64,000 nt of DNA from DATFDN01 sp963756495 (GTDB lineage: Bacteria > Pseudomonadota > Alphaproteobacteria > Acetobacterales > Acetobacteraceae). The translations under genes and the position numbers were made by a program. The notes under the pieces were generated by a model that was not told where the DNA came from, made no database searches, and saw only the letters and a list, made by a program, of their open reading frames with translations. The first letter of the stretch is position 1; every line of letters starts with the position of its first letter. Where the stretch lies: positions 1 through 64,000 of the forward strand of contig CAVWNS010000005.1 in assembly GCA_963756495.1 (NCBI GenBank), written 5' to 3'. Shown piece after piece: positions 8,477 to 18,637 of this stretch.

Positions 8477-9775
8477 TTACACTCGTTCCTTGAGAAAACT
8501 GACGATGCGCCGGATCAGTCCCGCCGGTCGCTCGGGATCGAGGTCGATGTCGTGCATCGTCCGCCCTTGCCCAGCCGCCCAGGCGAGCAGCCCGGCGGCG
8601 GTTGCGAACGCGGGGCCGGCGGCGGCGTCGGGCAGCCCGCGCAACCCCGATGGACGGCCGAGTCGCACCTGCTTGCCGAGGATGCGCGCGGCCAGCTCCC
8701 GAACGCCGGCGAGCTGGCACGCGCCGCCGGTCAACACCACGCGGTTGCCAGCCACGCGTGACAGGCCGGAACTGTCCAACCTTGCGCGCACCAGCTCGAA
8801 GGTTTCCTCGATTCGCGGGCGGATGATGCTGACCACCATGCTGCGTGGTACCTTGGCGATCTGGTGCTCCTCTTCGCCGACCAGCGGCACGGGCAGCAGC
8901 TCGCGTTCGTCATCGGGGCAGGACTGCACGTTTCCGTACAGGGTCTTCAGCCGCTCGGCATGCGCAACCGGTGTCGAGAGCAGGCGAGCCAAATCGTTCG
9001 TGACGTGTCCGCCGCCAACCGGAAGCTGCGCGGTATGCAGAAGCTGGCCGTCGGCGAACACCGCCATTCCCGTCGTGCCGCCGCCCATGTCGATGACCGT
9101 GCAGCCCAGCTCGCGTTCATCCTCCACCAGCGCGGCCAGCCCCGATGCCATCGGTGCGGAGACCAGCTCGGCGATATCGAGATCGCAGCGCGCGACACAG
9201 GCGCCCACTGTGCGAAGAGCAGTTGAGGCCGCATCGACCACATGCAGCCGCGCGCTCAATGTGGTGCAGAACAATCCGCGCGGATCGGCCACGCGCTCGG
9301 TCTCGTCGACGGCGAAGGCGAGCGGCAACGCGTGGATCATCTCGCGCCCGTCCAGCTCGGCGCGCAGCCGCCCTTCAGCCACGACACGGCGGATGTCGAT
9401 TTCCCCGACCGCGCGACCGCCGACGGGCCACTGCACGTTGAACAGCCGGCTTTCTGGCTGACCGCACGTCAGATTCAGCGTCACGGCACGCAGCCGCATA
9501 TCGGCCATGTCCTCGGCCTGGCCCACGGCGGCTCGAATCGCGCGTTCGGCCTGGTCCAGATCGACGATGCCGCCCCCACGGACGCCCTTGCCGCGATGCC
9601 AGCCAAAACCGAGCACCCGCAGACTGCCGTCGCTCTCCACCCGGCCGATCAGGCAGACAATCTTGGTCGAGCCAACGTCGAGCACGCCGAATGGACCGGC
9701 GCGGTGGCGCAGGCGTGCAGGCTCCTCCGGTAGCATGCCTTGGGGCGGCAGGATGCGGCGCGACATGTCATTCAT
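8477..9775 (-). CDS. ftsA: Cell division protein FtsA
   Basis: FtsA is an actin-like ATPase that tethers FtsZ to the membrane and recruits later divisome proteins. Actin-fold motifs are seen: phosphate 1 FGVLDVGSTKIVCLIG near residue 30, phosphate 2 VIDMGGGTTGMAVF near 210, and adenosine motif VVLTGGACQLAGV near 345. The C-terminus ends in an amphipathic helix (LIRRIVSFLKERV), the usual membrane-targeting sequence. 432 aa is normal. It starts 12 bp after ftsQ. Confidence 0.95.
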   Translation of the reverse strand: MNDMSRRILPPQGMLPEEPARLRHRAGPFGVLDVGSTKIVCLIGRVESDGSLRVLGFGWHRGKGVRGGGIVDLDQAERAIRAAVGQAEDMADMRLRAVTLNLTCGQPESRLFNVQWPVGGRAVGEIDIRRVVAEGRLRAELDGREMIHALPLAFAVDETERVADPRGLFCTTLSARLHVVDAASTALRTVGACVARCDLDIAELVSAPMASGLAALVEDERELGCTVIDMGGGTTGMAVFADGQLLHTAQLPVGGGHVTNDLARLLSTPVAHAERLKTLYGNVQSCPDDERELLPVPLVGEEEHQIAKVPRSMVVSIIRPRIEETFELVRARLDSSGLSRVAGNRVVLTGGACQLAGVRELAARILGKQVRLGRPSGLRGLPDAAAGPAFATAAGLLAWAAGQGRTMHDIDLDPERPAGLIRRIVSFLKERV

Positions 9776-9787
9776 TGCGTGTCGCTC

Positions 9788-10660
9788 CTACGTCGGCTTG
9801 TGCGCGGGGGTACTGCGCGGGTCCTTGACGGATGCGGGCATCGCATCGGCCCTCGCGCGCACGACGAGGCGGTCGGCTTGGCGGAGATCGACGAATTGCA
9901 AGGGCCGCTCCAGCAGTTTGTGGTCGTGATCCAGCATGGCCAGCCGATCCAGCGCGGCGAGCTCGTGGCCCTCCGGCAGCATGATCGTCAGGCCCGACTT
10001 CAGCAGCAGGTTCCAGCGCCGCTCGCCGACCCGCACGGCAGCGACCATCCGCTGCTCGAGATCCGATCGATCGGTCAGCGCATCAACGAGCGGTGCCGCG
10101 GCACCAGGCGCGCCGGGCCCGACCAGAAGCGGCAACTGCCGGAAATCGGCGACATTGCTGTCGGTGACGACCTGGCCGGCGCGGTCGATCAGCACGAAGC
10201 GGCCCTGACTCTGCCAGACCGCGAACGGCCGGCGCTCCTGCACTTGCACCACGACGCGGTCGGGCAGGCGGCGCTCGACCGTTGCGTGCTCCACCCAGGA
10301 TAGCTTCTCGATCCGCTCGCGCGCCTGCGTAACCGAGAAACCGAGGATCGGGTCGCTGCGCTGAACGCCGATTGCGGCACGCAACAATGGTTCGGGCGTG
10401 TTGGCCCGGCCCTCGATCGCGACGTCGGCCACGCGCAGGCCGAGCAAGGCTGTGGCGCGACCGAATCGCGCGCGCAGCGTTTCCAGCACGCCGGCCGGAT
10501 GTGCACGGTGCAGCGCCACCGACCCGACCACGCCGACACTCACGACAAGCACGCCGAGAGCGGCGGAGCGCGCATATTTCGTCTGACGGCGCAGCAGCAG
10601 CTTGAGGCGCCCCGGCCTGTCGGTGACGGAGTTGCGCTGTACCCGTTTCATGCGCGGCAT
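9788..10660 (-). CDS. ftsQ: Cell division protein FtsQ
   Basis: FtsQ is the bitopic hub of the FtsQLB subcomplex. The 290-residue protein has a basic cytoplasmic N-terminus, one membrane helix (LGVLVVSVGVVGSVAL, about 36-51), a POTRA domain (VADVAIEGRANTPEPLLRAA, about 77-150) and the beta domain (RRPFAVWQSQGRFVLIDRAG ...). The reading frame overlaps the end of ddl by 13 bases. The C-terminal tail is rich in Pro/Lys/Thr. Confidence 0.92.
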   Translation of the reverse strand: MPRMKRVQRNSVTDRPGRLKLLLRRQTKYARSAALGVLVVSVGVVGSVALHRAHPAGVLETLRARFGRATALLGLRVADVAIEGRANTPEPLLRAAIGVQRSDPILGFSVTQARERIEKLSWVEHATVERRLPDRVVVQVQERRPFAVWQSQGRFVLIDRAGQVVTDSNVADFRQLPLLVGPGAPGAAAPLVDALTDRSDLEQRMVAAVRVGERRWNLLLKSGLTIMLPEGHELAALDRLAMLDHDHKLLERPLQFVDLRQADRLVVRARADAMPASVKDPRSTPAHKPT

Positions 10661-11574
10661 GCGGCGTTTTCCACCATCCAGGCACAGAGCGCGGGAAAGC
10701 CGATGCCGTGATGCGCTGCCTGTTCGGGCAGCAGCGAGGTCGGCGTGAGGCCGGGCTGGGTGTTCACCTCCAGGAGCACGAGCCGGCCCGGCTCGCCCGT
10801 GGTGTCGTCGTAGCGGAAGTCCGCGCGCGTCGCGCCGCGGCAGCCGAGAGCGCGGTGCGCCGCCACCGCCACGTCCAGCGCACGGTCGTAGGTATCGGAA
10901 TGCACCCGGGCGGGGATGATGTGGCGCGAGCCACCGTCGGCGTATTTCGAGTCGTAGTCGTAGAAGCTTCCCACCTCGGCGATGATCTCCGTCACCGCGA
11001 GCGCCCGGTCGCCCATCACGCCCACGGTGAGTTCCCGGCCTGGCACGAATTCCTCGACCAAAGCGGTGCGGCCGAAGCGCCAGGCGCGCGCGATCTCGGC
11101 GCGGCGATTGTCACCCGCCTTCAGGATCTCCACGCCCACCGAGGAGCCCTCGTTAGCCGGCTTGACGACATAGGGCCGGCGCATCGGGTCCTCGGCCTCC
11201 AGCGCGGCGATATCGACCATCCGCCCGCGCGGGACAGGCAGGCCGGCGGCGGCGAACACCGCCTTGGCGGCGACCTTGTCCATTGCCAGCGAGGAGGCGC
11301 GCACGCCGGAATGCGTGTAGGGAAGGCCGAGCCAGTCCAGCACGCCCTGGATCGCCCCGTCCTCGCCGAAGCGCCCATGCAGCGCGTTGAACACCGCGTC
11401 GGGGCGGGGATCGCGCAGCGCGCCGATCAGCGCCTCCAAATCCTCCGTCACCTCGATCGGCTGCACATCGAAGCCGGCCGAGCGCAGCGCGATCACGACC
11501 TGCCGGCCGGTGGACACGCTCACCTCCCGTTCGGCGGAGATGCCGCCATACAGGACAGCGACACGCGCGCTCAT
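10648..11574 (-). CDS. ddl: D-alanine--D-alanine ligase
   Basis: Ddl makes the D-Ala-D-Ala dipeptide that MurF adds to the peptidoglycan stem. ATP-grasp features are clear: N-terminal VLYGGISAEREVSVSTG, substrate loop NALHGRFGEDGAIQGVLD, ATP-binding YVVKPANEGSSVGVEI, and the C-terminal metal site LLEVNTQPGLTPTSL. The start at 11574 (MSARVAVLYGG) overlaps the murB stop (ATGA). At 308 aa it is the DdlB size. A longer frame on the same strand through murB is a high-GC shadow. Confidence 0.95.
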   Translation of the reverse strand: MSARVAVLYGGISAEREVSVSTGRQVVIALRSAGFDVQPIEVTEDLEALIGALRDPRPDAVFNALHGRFGEDGAIQGVLDWLGLPYTHSGVRASSLAMDKVAAKAVFAAAGLPVPRGRMVDIAALEAEDPMRRPYVVKPANEGSSVGVEILKAGDNRRAEIARAWRFGRTALVEEFVPGRELTVGVMGDRALAVTEIIAEVGSFYDYDSKYADGGSRHIIPARVHSDTYDRALDVAVAAHRALGCRGATRADFRYDDTTGEPGRLVLLEVNTQPGLTPTSLLPEQAAHHGIGFPALCAWMVENAACRA

Positions 11575-12512
11575 GGAACGGCCTCCGGCCGCGAACCGGG
11601 GACCCCGATGCGATGGATTTCCCACTCCAGCGCGACGCCGCTGGCGGCGAAAACGCGTCGGCGCACCTCCTCGCCCAATCCCTCCAGGTCGGCGGCGGTG
11701 GCGTCGCCGTCGTTGATCAGGAAGTTGCAGTGCTTGTCGGAAACCTTGGCGCCGCCGCGTCTCAGACCGCGGCAGCCGGCGGCGTCGATCAGCTCCCACG
11801 CCTTCATGTCGGGTGGGTTGCGGAATGTGGAGCCGCCGGTGCGGGCGCGGATGGGTTGCGTTGCCTCGCGGGAAGCGCGGATCTCGGCCATCCGCGCAGC
11901 GATGATGGCAGCGCGGCCCGGCTCGGCGCGCAGGCGCGCACGCACCACCACGGCACCGGCCGGCAGGCGCGCATGTCGGTACGCGAACGCAAGATCGGCG
12001 GCGGACAGGCGGACGGCTTCGCCCGAGCGGGTCACGATCTCCGCCCAGTCCAGGACCATGGCGATGTCGCCGCCATAGGCGCCCGCGTTCATCGCCACGC
12101 CACCCCCGATCGTGCCGGGGATGCCGCACAGGAACTCCAGGCCGGACAGCCCCGCGGCAGCGGCGTGCTCGGCCACGGTCACGTCCAGTGCGCCGGCGCC
12201 GGCGATCACGCCATTGGCGTCGGTCGCGATGGTGGTGAAGCCCCGTGCGAGCCGCAGCGTGACGCCGGGGAGGCCGCCGTCGCGGATGATGACGTTGGAG
12301 CACGCGCCGAGCACGCGCACGGGCGCTTCAAGAGGCAGCGCGCGGAGGAATGCCCCGAGGTCCGCAGTATCGGCCGGGCGCACCAGCACCTCGGCCGGAC
12401 CCCCGGCGCGGAACCACGTCGTGGGCGCGAGAGCAGCGCCATGCTGCAAGCGCCCGCGCAGGGGGAGATCAGGAGGTAGCGCGCGCAGCGAGGCGGGTGC
12501 GGGCTGCCTCAT
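11571..12512 (-). CDS. murB: UDP-N-acetylenolpyruvoylglucosamine reductase MurB
   Basis: MurB is the FAD enzyme that reduces the enolpyruvyl group to give UDP-MurNAc. FAD-binding motifs include LGACSNVIIRDGG and GIPGTIGGGVAMNAGAYGG; the catalytic region reads RTGGSTFRNP. This lacks a Tyr insertion and is the type IIb form. The start at 12512 (MRQPAPASLRALPPDL) overlaps the murC stop (ATGA) and is preferred over a longer frame that would run into murC. 313 aa. Confidence 0.93.
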   Translation of the reverse strand: MRQPAPASLRALPPDLPLRGRLQHGAALAPTTWFRAGGPAEVLVRPADTADLGAFLRALPLEAPVRVLGACSNVIIRDGGLPGVTLRLARGFTTIATDANGVIAGAGALDVTVAEHAAAAGLSGLEFLCGIPGTIGGGVAMNAGAYGGDIAMVLDWAEIVTRSGEAVRLSAADLAFAYRHARLPAGAVVVRARLRAEPGRAAIIAARMAEIRASREATQPIRARTGGSTFRNPPDMKAWELIDAAGCRGLRRGGAKVSDKHCNFLINDGDATAADLEGLGEEVRRRVFAASGVALEWEIHRIGVPGSRPEAVP

Positions 12513-13951
12513 GCCGCGCTTCCCGCCATGCGACGCCCGGCGGCGGTCTGCAACTCGGCTAACTCCTCCGGCAGCGCGTTCGCCCATTGCGTGATGTTCC
12601 CGGCCCCGAGGCACACGACGAAATCGCCTGGCTTGGCGATCGCGAAGATCATCTCGGCCAGCCTCCCCGGACTTGGCAGCGGCACCACGGAGCGGTGCCC
12701 GCGCGCGCGCAGACCCTCGACCAGCGCGTCGCGGTTCACCCCGGGTATGGGCGCCTCGCCGGCGGGATAGACGTCGGCGACGATCACCGTGCCGGCGTCA
12801 TTCATGCAGGTGCAGAACTCATTGAACAGCGACTGCAGGCGCGAGAAGCGGTGCGGCTGGACCACCGCGATCACGTCGCGCGCGCCGGCCTGACGGGCAG
12901 CCTTCAGCACCGCGGCGACCTCCACCGGGTGATGCGCGTAGTCATCGATAACGGCGATCCCGCCGATCTCGCCGACCTTGGTGAACCGGCGCTTGACGCC
13001 ACGGAAGGCGGCGAAGGCGCTGCGCAGGGTTGTGTCGTCGATCTCCATCTCGATGCCAATGGCGACCGCCGCCAGGGCATTCTGCACGTTGTGGCTGCCC
13101 AGCATCGGCAGGCGGAATGGTCCCAACCGGCGCGCCCGGTTGCGCGCCCGATCGGTGAACGTCACCTCGAACGTCGAGCCGAGCCGGTCGGCCACCACCT
13201 TGTCGGCGCGCACGTCGGCCTGGGGCGAGAAGCCGTACGTGATGATTCGCCGGTCGGACATGCGCGGGATCATCTGCTGCACCGCCGGATGGTCGATGCA
13301 CAGCACCGCGAAGCCGTAGAAGGGAATGTTCGAAACGAACTGGTCATAGCCGGCAACCATTGCTTCCGGAGTGCCCCAGTGGTCCAGGTGCTCGGGGTCC
13401 ATGTTGGTAACCACCGCGATGACCGCCGGCAGGCGCAGGAAGCTTCCGTCGCTCTCGTCGGCCTCCACCACCATCCACTCGCCCTCGCCGAGCCGCGTGT
13501 TGGTGCCGTATGCGTTGATGATGCCCCCATTGATGACGGTGGGATCGAGATGCGCCGCCTCCAGCACCGCCGCGATCAGGCTGGTGGTCGTGGTTTTGCC
13601 GTGCGTTCCGCCGACGGCGACCGACCAGCGCAGCCGCATTAGTTCGGCAAGCATCTCGGCGCGGCGTACCACGGGGATGAAGCGCGTACGCGCGGCCACA
13701 ACCTCCGGGTTGTCGCGTCTGACCGCGGTCGACGTGACCACCACCTGCGCGCGACCCAGATTGGCGGCGTCGTGGCCGATGGCGACCGGAATCCCCGCCT
13801 CGCGCAGCCGGCGCACATTCGCCGAGTCCGCGATGTCGCTGCCCTGCACGCTATAACCGAGATTATGCAGCACCTCGGCGATACCGGACATGCCGATGCC
13901 GCCGATGCCGATGAAATGGATGGTGCCGATGGAAAGCGGCAATGCCCTCAT
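12509..13951 (-). CDS. murC: UDP-N-acetylmuramate--L-alanine ligase MurC
   Basis: MurC adds L-Ala to UDP-MurNAc in the cytoplasm. The Rossmann motif HFIGIGGIGMSGIAEVL opens the protein, the ATP loop GGTHGKTTTTSL is near residue 118, the central domain has EADESDGSFLRL, and the Mur-ligase C-terminal domain has DDYAHHPVEVAAVL. 480 aa is standard. Both ends overlap neighbours by four bases (murG and murB). Confidence 0.95.
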   Translation of the reverse strand: MRALPLSIGTIHFIGIGGIGMSGIAEVLHNLGYSVQGSDIADSANVRRLREAGIPVAIGHDAANLGRAQVVVTSTAVRRDNPEVVAARTRFIPVVRRAEMLAELMRLRWSVAVGGTHGKTTTTSLIAAVLEAAHLDPTVINGGIINAYGTNTRLGEGEWMVVEADESDGSFLRLPAVIAVVTNMDPEHLDHWGTPEAMVAGYDQFVSNIPFYGFAVLCIDHPAVQQMIPRMSDRRIITYGFSPQADVRADKVVADRLGSTFEVTFTDRARNRARRLGPFRLPMLGSHNVQNALAAVAIGIEMEIDDTTLRSAFAAFRGVKRRFTKVGEIGGIAVIDDYAHHPVEVAAVLKAARQAGARDVIAVVQPHRFSRLQSLFNEFCTCMNDAGTVIVADVYPAGEAPIPGVNRDALVEGLRARGHRSVVPLPSPGRLAEMIFAIAKPGDFVVCLGAGNITQWANALPEELAELQTAAGRRMAGSAA

Positions 13952-15063
13952 GCGCGGGCCTCCTGTGCGATGAGGGTGTCGACGAGATCCGCAAGCCGCT
14001 CCGCCGCGTCGGCCCGCGCCAGGCTGTGTGCGGCATCAGCCGCTTCAGCCAGCTGGTCCGGATCGGCGAGAACATCGGCAAGCATCGCGCTGAGCGCCGG
14101 TGGCGTCAGTTCGCCTTGCTGGATCATCCTGGCCGCTCCGGCCGAGACCAGCGCGCGCGCGTTGGCCCTTTGGTGATCGTCGATCGCGCCCGGCAGCGGC
14201 ACCAGGATTGCCGGACGGCCGGACACCGCCAATTCGGCCACCGTGGAGGCGCCGGCACGGGCGACAACGAGGTGCGCAATCGCGAGACGCTCGGCAACAT
14301 CTGGAAAGAAGGTGGCAAGCTCCGCCGGAATCCCCGCCTGCGCATAAGCGGCGCGCACGCGCGCCAAGTCCTCCCCGCGACATTGCTGGACGACGGACAG
14401 GCGCGCACGCAGCGCAGGCGGCAGCGCGCCCACCGAGGCCGGCACCATGTCGCTCAGCACGCGCGCGCCGAGCGAGCCGCCAAGCACCAGCAACCGGAAC
14501 ACGCCATCATGGGCGGGCGGGGTATAGGACCCGATAGCCGCGATCCCCGGGCGCACCGGGTTGCCGGTGACGACCACGCGCAGGCCGGACGGAACGCGCG
14601 CGGTCTCGGCAACGCTCAGCGCAAGCGTATCGGCGTGACGCGCCAGGAACCGATTGGCGCGGCCGAGCACCGCGTTCTGCTCGTGCAGAACCACCGAGGG
14701 CCTGCGCGCGAGGGTGCGGGCGGCCAGCACCGGCGGCACCGACGGATAGCCGCCGAACGCCACCACCGCGCGCGCATCAAGCCGCGCCAGCGCCCGTCGC
14801 GCCTGCGCGATGCCCACGGCGAGTCCCATCGTGGCACGGGCGGCCCGGGTAGCGCCCCGACCGGCGATGCCAGCCCCGCTCAGCACGAACCGCTCGCGTC
14901 CTGCAAAGACAGGACTGTTCAGAGCGCCCGAACGAGCATCGGTCATCAGGACGATCCGCTGTCCCCGCGCGACCAGCGCCGATGCCAGAGCCTCGGCTGG
15001 GAAGAAGTGCCCGCCGGTGCCGCCAGCGGCGATCACGACGGGACGCAGAGCCGGACCCCTCAT
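13948..15063 (-). CDS. murG: Lipid II synthase MurG (N-acetylglucosaminyltransferase)
   Basis: MurG transfers GlcNAc to lipid I to give lipid II on the inner face of the membrane. The GT-B fold signature GGTGGHFFPAEALA is at residues 14-27, with FGGYPSVPPVLAA, LHEQNAVLGRANRFLA, LGGSLGAR and the donor site ARAGASTVAELAVSGRPAILVPLP. The start at 15063 (MRGPALRPVV) overlaps the ftsW stop. 371 aa, normal length. Confidence 0.95.
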   Translation of the reverse strand: MRGPALRPVVIAAGGTGGHFFPAEALASALVARGQRIVLMTDARSGALNSPVFAGRERFVLSGAGIAGRGATRAARATMGLAVGIAQARRALARLDARAVVAFGGYPSVPPVLAARTLARRPSVVLHEQNAVLGRANRFLARHADTLALSVAETARVPSGLRVVVTGNPVRPGIAAIGSYTPPAHDGVFRLLVLGGSLGARVLSDMVPASVGALPPALRARLSVVQQCRGEDLARVRAAYAQAGIPAELATFFPDVAERLAIAHLVVARAGASTVAELAVSGRPAILVPLPGAIDDHQRANARALVSAGAARMIQQGELTPPALSAMLADVLADPDQLAEAADAAHSLARADAAERLADLVDTLIAQEARA

Positions 15064-16181
15064 GACAGGTCCTCGCGCGAGCGGCGGCGGGTCAGTGCCA
15101 GCAGCATCCCCATGCCGAGCGCGACCGCCATGGCCGAGGAGCCGCCATAGGAGATGAAGGGCAGGGTCATGCCCTTGGTCGGGATCAGCTCCAGGGTGGA
15201 GGCCATGTTGACGAAGGCCTGCAGCCCGAACCCGACCAGCAGCCCGGCGCAGGCCAGCACGGCGAACATGTCCTGCTCCTTCAGCAGCCGCAGCAGCCCG
15301 CGCACGACGATGAAGGCGAACACGCCGAGGATGACGAGGCAGATCATCATGCCGAACTCCTCGCCCGCGACGGCGAAGACGAAGTCGGCATGCGCGTCGG
15401 GCAGCACGTCCTTGACCCGGCCCTCTCCGGGGCCGCGCCCGAGCAGTCCGCCGTTGCCGAAGGCTTCCAACGCGGTCGTCACCTGGTAGGTGTTGGAGTC
15501 GTGCGGGTGCAGGAACTCTTGCACGCGCACCTGCACATGCGGGAAAAACGAGTATGCGCCGATCGCGGCGGTGCAGATCCCGGCGATGCCGATACCGACG
15601 AAGAACAGGTTGAGCCCGTCGATGAAAAGCTGGGCGAAGTAGACGGCTGTGATCACCGCCGTCATGCCGATGTCCGGTTGCTCCTTCAGGAGCAACACGA
15701 TCACGAGAAAGATGCCTCCGGCGGCGAATTGGCCGGGGAAGCGGCGCGTGCGCCGCCCCTCGGCGATCAGCCACGCGGCGACGACAGCGAAGCAAGGCTT
15801 GAGGAACTCGCTCGGTTGCAGCGACATGCCGGGGAGCGAAATCCAACGGCGCGCGCCCTTGATCTCGACCCCGATCACCATCGTCGCCGCCGTCAGGATC
15901 AGCGCCACGATGCAGCCCGCGACGGCCAGCCGGCGCACGCCGCGGGGCGACAGCAGGGAAACCCCGCAGACGATGCCGCCGGCGATTGCCAGGAACAGCA
16001 CCTGCTTGACGATCAGGGCATTGCGGGCGTCGCCGATGCGCTCGGCCACGGCGGGACTGGCCGCGAGAATCAGGACGTAGCCGAAGCCGATCAGCAGCCC
16101 GATGGAACCCAGCGTCCAGCGATCGACGCTCCACCACCAGCGGCCCAGGATCGAGGTATCGGCGCGCGACAGCGAGGGCAT
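15060..16181 (-). CDS. ftsW: Septal peptidoglycan polymerase FtsW (SEDS)
   Basis: FtsW is the SEDS glycosyltransferase that works with FtsI at the septum. About ten membrane helices are visible, beginning LGSIGLLIGFGYVLILAA. SEDS motifs include GARRWISLPGMSLQPSEFLK, LKEQPDIGMTAVI, the loop AHADFVFAVAGEEFG, and the C-terminal LPFISYGGSSAMAVALGMG. 373 aa. The start shares its A with the murD stop (TGATG). Confidence 0.95.
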   Translation of the reverse strand: MPSLSRADTSILGRWWWSVDRWTLGSIGLLIGFGYVLILAASPAVAERIGDARNALIVKQVLFLAIAGGIVCGVSLLSPRGVRRLAVAGCIVALILTAATMVIGVEIKGARRWISLPGMSLQPSEFLKPCFAVVAAWLIAEGRRTRRFPGQFAAGGIFLVIVLLLKEQPDIGMTAVITAVYFAQLFIDGLNLFFVGIGIAGICTAAIGAYSFFPHVQVRVQEFLHPHDSNTYQVTTALEAFGNGGLLGRGPGEGRVKDVLPDAHADFVFAVAGEEFGMMICLVILGVFAFIVVRGLLRLLKEQDMFAVLACAGLLVGFGLQAFVNMASTLELIPTKGMTLPFISYGGSSAMAVALGMGMLLALTRRRSREDLS

Positions 16182-17552
16182 CAGGCGGCCCTTTCAGCAG
16201 CGAGGGCACCGACGAGTGCGGCGAAGCGCGCGCCGCGTGCCTCGAACCCGCTGAACTGGTCGAAGCTCGCACAGGCGGGGGAAAGCAGCGCCACTGGCGC
16301 ACCCGTCGCGCGCGCCGCTGCCAATGCGGCAGGGACAGCGGCATCCAATGTGTGGGCGATCTCGTGCGCCACGCCATGGGCCGCCAGTGTCGCGGCGAGG
16401 GCAGGCGCGTCGCGGCCGATCAGCAGCGCGCGGGCGATGCGCGGAAACAATGGCGCGAGCGATGCGATCCCGCCCGCCTTCGCCAACCCGCCGGCGATCC
16501 ACACCAGCCGGTCGTAGCAGCCGAGTGCGCGCGCGGCGGCGTCGGCGTTGGTGGCCTTGCTGTCGTCGATGAAGGCCACGCCATCGACGCGGCCCACGAG
16601 TCGCTGACGGTGCGGCAGGCCTGGGAAGCGCGCGATCGCCTCGGCGAGGGCCTCGCGCGGCACGCCGAGCGCGAGCACCATTGTCGCCGCCGCCGCCGCA
16701 TTCTGCGCATTATGTGCGCCGGGCAGAGCCGGCGCGGACTCCATCGCGACGATCGGGCCGACCGAGTCGCGCAGCACGCCCGCCGCGCACCATGCATCCG
16801 CGAACCCGAGTCCTGAAACGGTCGCGGTCCGGGCGGCACGGGTACGCAGCCATGCGGCAGTCAAAGTGCTTGGCTCGTCATCGACGCCCACCACCGCCAG
16901 GTCACGCGCGGCCTGCCGCGCGAACACCGCGCGCTTGACCGCGACATATCCGGCCATGTCGCCGTGGCGATCGAGATGATCGGCACTGAGGTTGAGCATC
17001 GCAGCTACATCGAAACGGATTGTTTCAATTCGCTCCAACATGTAGCTCGACATCTCCAGCACGTACACGCCGTCGTCACCGAGCATCGGCAGCGCGAGGG
17101 CGGCGGTCCCGAGATTGCCGCCGGCGGCGACGGGAATCGCGGCCGCGTCCAGAATGTGCGCGAGCAGCGCGGTGGTGGTGGACTTCCCGTTGGTCCCGGT
17201 GATCCCGACGAATCGCGCGGCACTGCCGGCAGCGCGCACCGCACGGAACAGCAGCTCGGCATCCGACAGGATCGGCCAGCCCTGCGCCAAGGCGAGCGTG
17301 GCGAGCGGGTGCGGATGCGGCAGGCGGTGCGGGATGCCGGGCGAGAGTACCAGTGCATCGAGGTCGGTCGCCGGCGCGCGGCGCGCGAACCTCCAGGCCC
17401 GCCGCTTGCGCGCGTGCCGACAAGATGTCGTCCCACGCGATCACCCCAGCCCCCATGGCGGCCAGCGCGCGTGCCACCGGCAGGCCGTTGCGGCCCAGGC
17501 CGAGCACGGCGAAACGAGCGCCGGCGAACACCGATGGCGGAAAGCGGCTCAT
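16181..17552 (-). CDS. murD: UDP-N-acetylmuramoylalanine--D-glutamate ligase MurD (one frameshift)
   Basis: MurD adds D-Glu to UDP-MurNAc-L-Ala. The N-terminal Rossmann part (ARFAVLGLGRNGLPVARAL) begins at 17552, overlapping the mraY stop by four bases. The frame then shifts in a GC repeat at about 17378-17392. The remainder carries TDLDALVLSPGIPH, the ATP loop GITGTNGKSTTTALLAHIL and the C-terminal FIDDSKATNADAAARAL. One-base correction gives about 456 residues, the expected length. Without it, an annotator would report a truncated MurD of 369 aa starting at 17290. Sequence error in a GC run is the likeliest cause. Confidence 0.85.
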
Positions 17553-18637
17553 CGGATCTTCAATGTCGCCAGCCCGACCAGTGCCAAAATGAACGAGATG
17601 ATCCAGAACCGGATCACGATGGTCGGCTCGGCCCAGCCCTTCTTCTCGAAGTGATGGTGCAGCGGCGCCATCAGGAAGACGCGGTTGCCGGTGCGCTTGA
17701 ACCAGAACACCTGGATAAGGACCGAAACCGTCTCGACCACGAACAGGCCGCCCACGATCATCAGGACGATCTCGTGCTTGGTCGCGACCGCGACGGCGCC
17801 CAGCGCGCCGCCAAGCGCGAGGCTGCCGGTGTCGCCCATGAACACCGCCGCGGGCGGGGCGTTGAACCACAGGAAGCCCAGGCCCGCCCCGATCAGGGCG
17901 GAACAGAACACCGTCAGCTCGCCCGAGCCGGGCACCGGATGGAGCTGGAGGTAGTCGGCGAAGACGTGATTGCCGACCAGGTAGGCAATCAGCGCGAACA
18001 CCCCGGCCGTGATGATGGTGGGCACGATGGCCAGCCCGTCCAGCCCGTCGGTGAGGTTCACCGCATTGGACGAGCCCACCATCACGAACATGCCCCAGAC
18101 CGGGAACAGCAGGCCAAGTCGCGGCAGCACGTCCTTGAACACCGGCACCGCGAGCGCATCGCCCAGCGCGTTGTCGGTGGCGCGCATCAGCCAAGTGGCG
18201 ACCCCGAGGCCGATCACGGCCTGCACAACCAGCTTCACGCGGCCAGGCACGCCGCGGTGGTTGCGCTTGGCGATCTTCAGGTAGTCGTCGGCGAAGCCGA
18301 GCAGCCCGTAGCCGAGGGTGACGAGGATCGCCGCCCAGACGTACTGGTTGCGCAGATCGACCCAGAGCAGCGTCGAAATGAGCCAGGCGAGCAGGATCAT
18401 CACCCCGCCCATGGTCGGGGTGCCCTGCTTCTCCAGGAGGTGGCGCTCCGGCCCGTCGAGGCGGATGGGTTGGCCCTGGCGCTGCTTGACCCGCAGCCAG
18501 CGGATCAGCGCCGGGCCGATGACGAAGCTCACCACCAGCGCGGTCAGGCAGGCCGCGCCCGAGCGGAAGGTGATGTAGTGGACTAGGTTGAAGAGGGCGA
18601 AATGGCTCGCGAACGGCTTGGATAGGTCATACAGCAT
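17549..18637 (-). CDS. mraY: Phospho-N-acetylmuramoyl-pentapeptide transferase MraY
   Basis: MraY links UDP-MurNAc-pentapeptide to undecaprenyl phosphate, making lipid I. Ten membrane helices are expected. Hallmarks seen: KQGTPTMGGVMIL, GFADDYLKIAKRN (the Asp pair), NAVNLTDGLDGLA, MGDTGSLALGG and the loop APLHHHFEKKGW. The start at 18637 shares a base with the murF stop (TGATG). 362 aa. Confidence 0.96.
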   Translation of the reverse strand: MLYDLSKPFASHFALFNLVHYITFRSGAACLTALVVSFVIGPALIRWLRVKQRQGQPIRLDGPERHLLEKQGTPTMGGVMILLAWLISTLLWVDLRNQYVWAAILVTLGYGLLGFADDYLKIAKRNHRGVPGRVKLVVQAVIGLGVATWLMRATDNALGDALAVPVFKDVLPRLGLLFPVWGMFVMVGSSNAVNLTDGLDGLAIVPTIITAGVFALIAYLVGNHVFADYLQLHPVPGSGELTVFCSALIGAGLGFLWFNAPPAAVFMGDTGSLALGGALGAVAVATKHEIVLMIVGGLFVVETVSVLIQVFWFKRTGNRVFLMAPLHHHFEKKGWAEPTIVIRFWIISFILALVGLATLKIR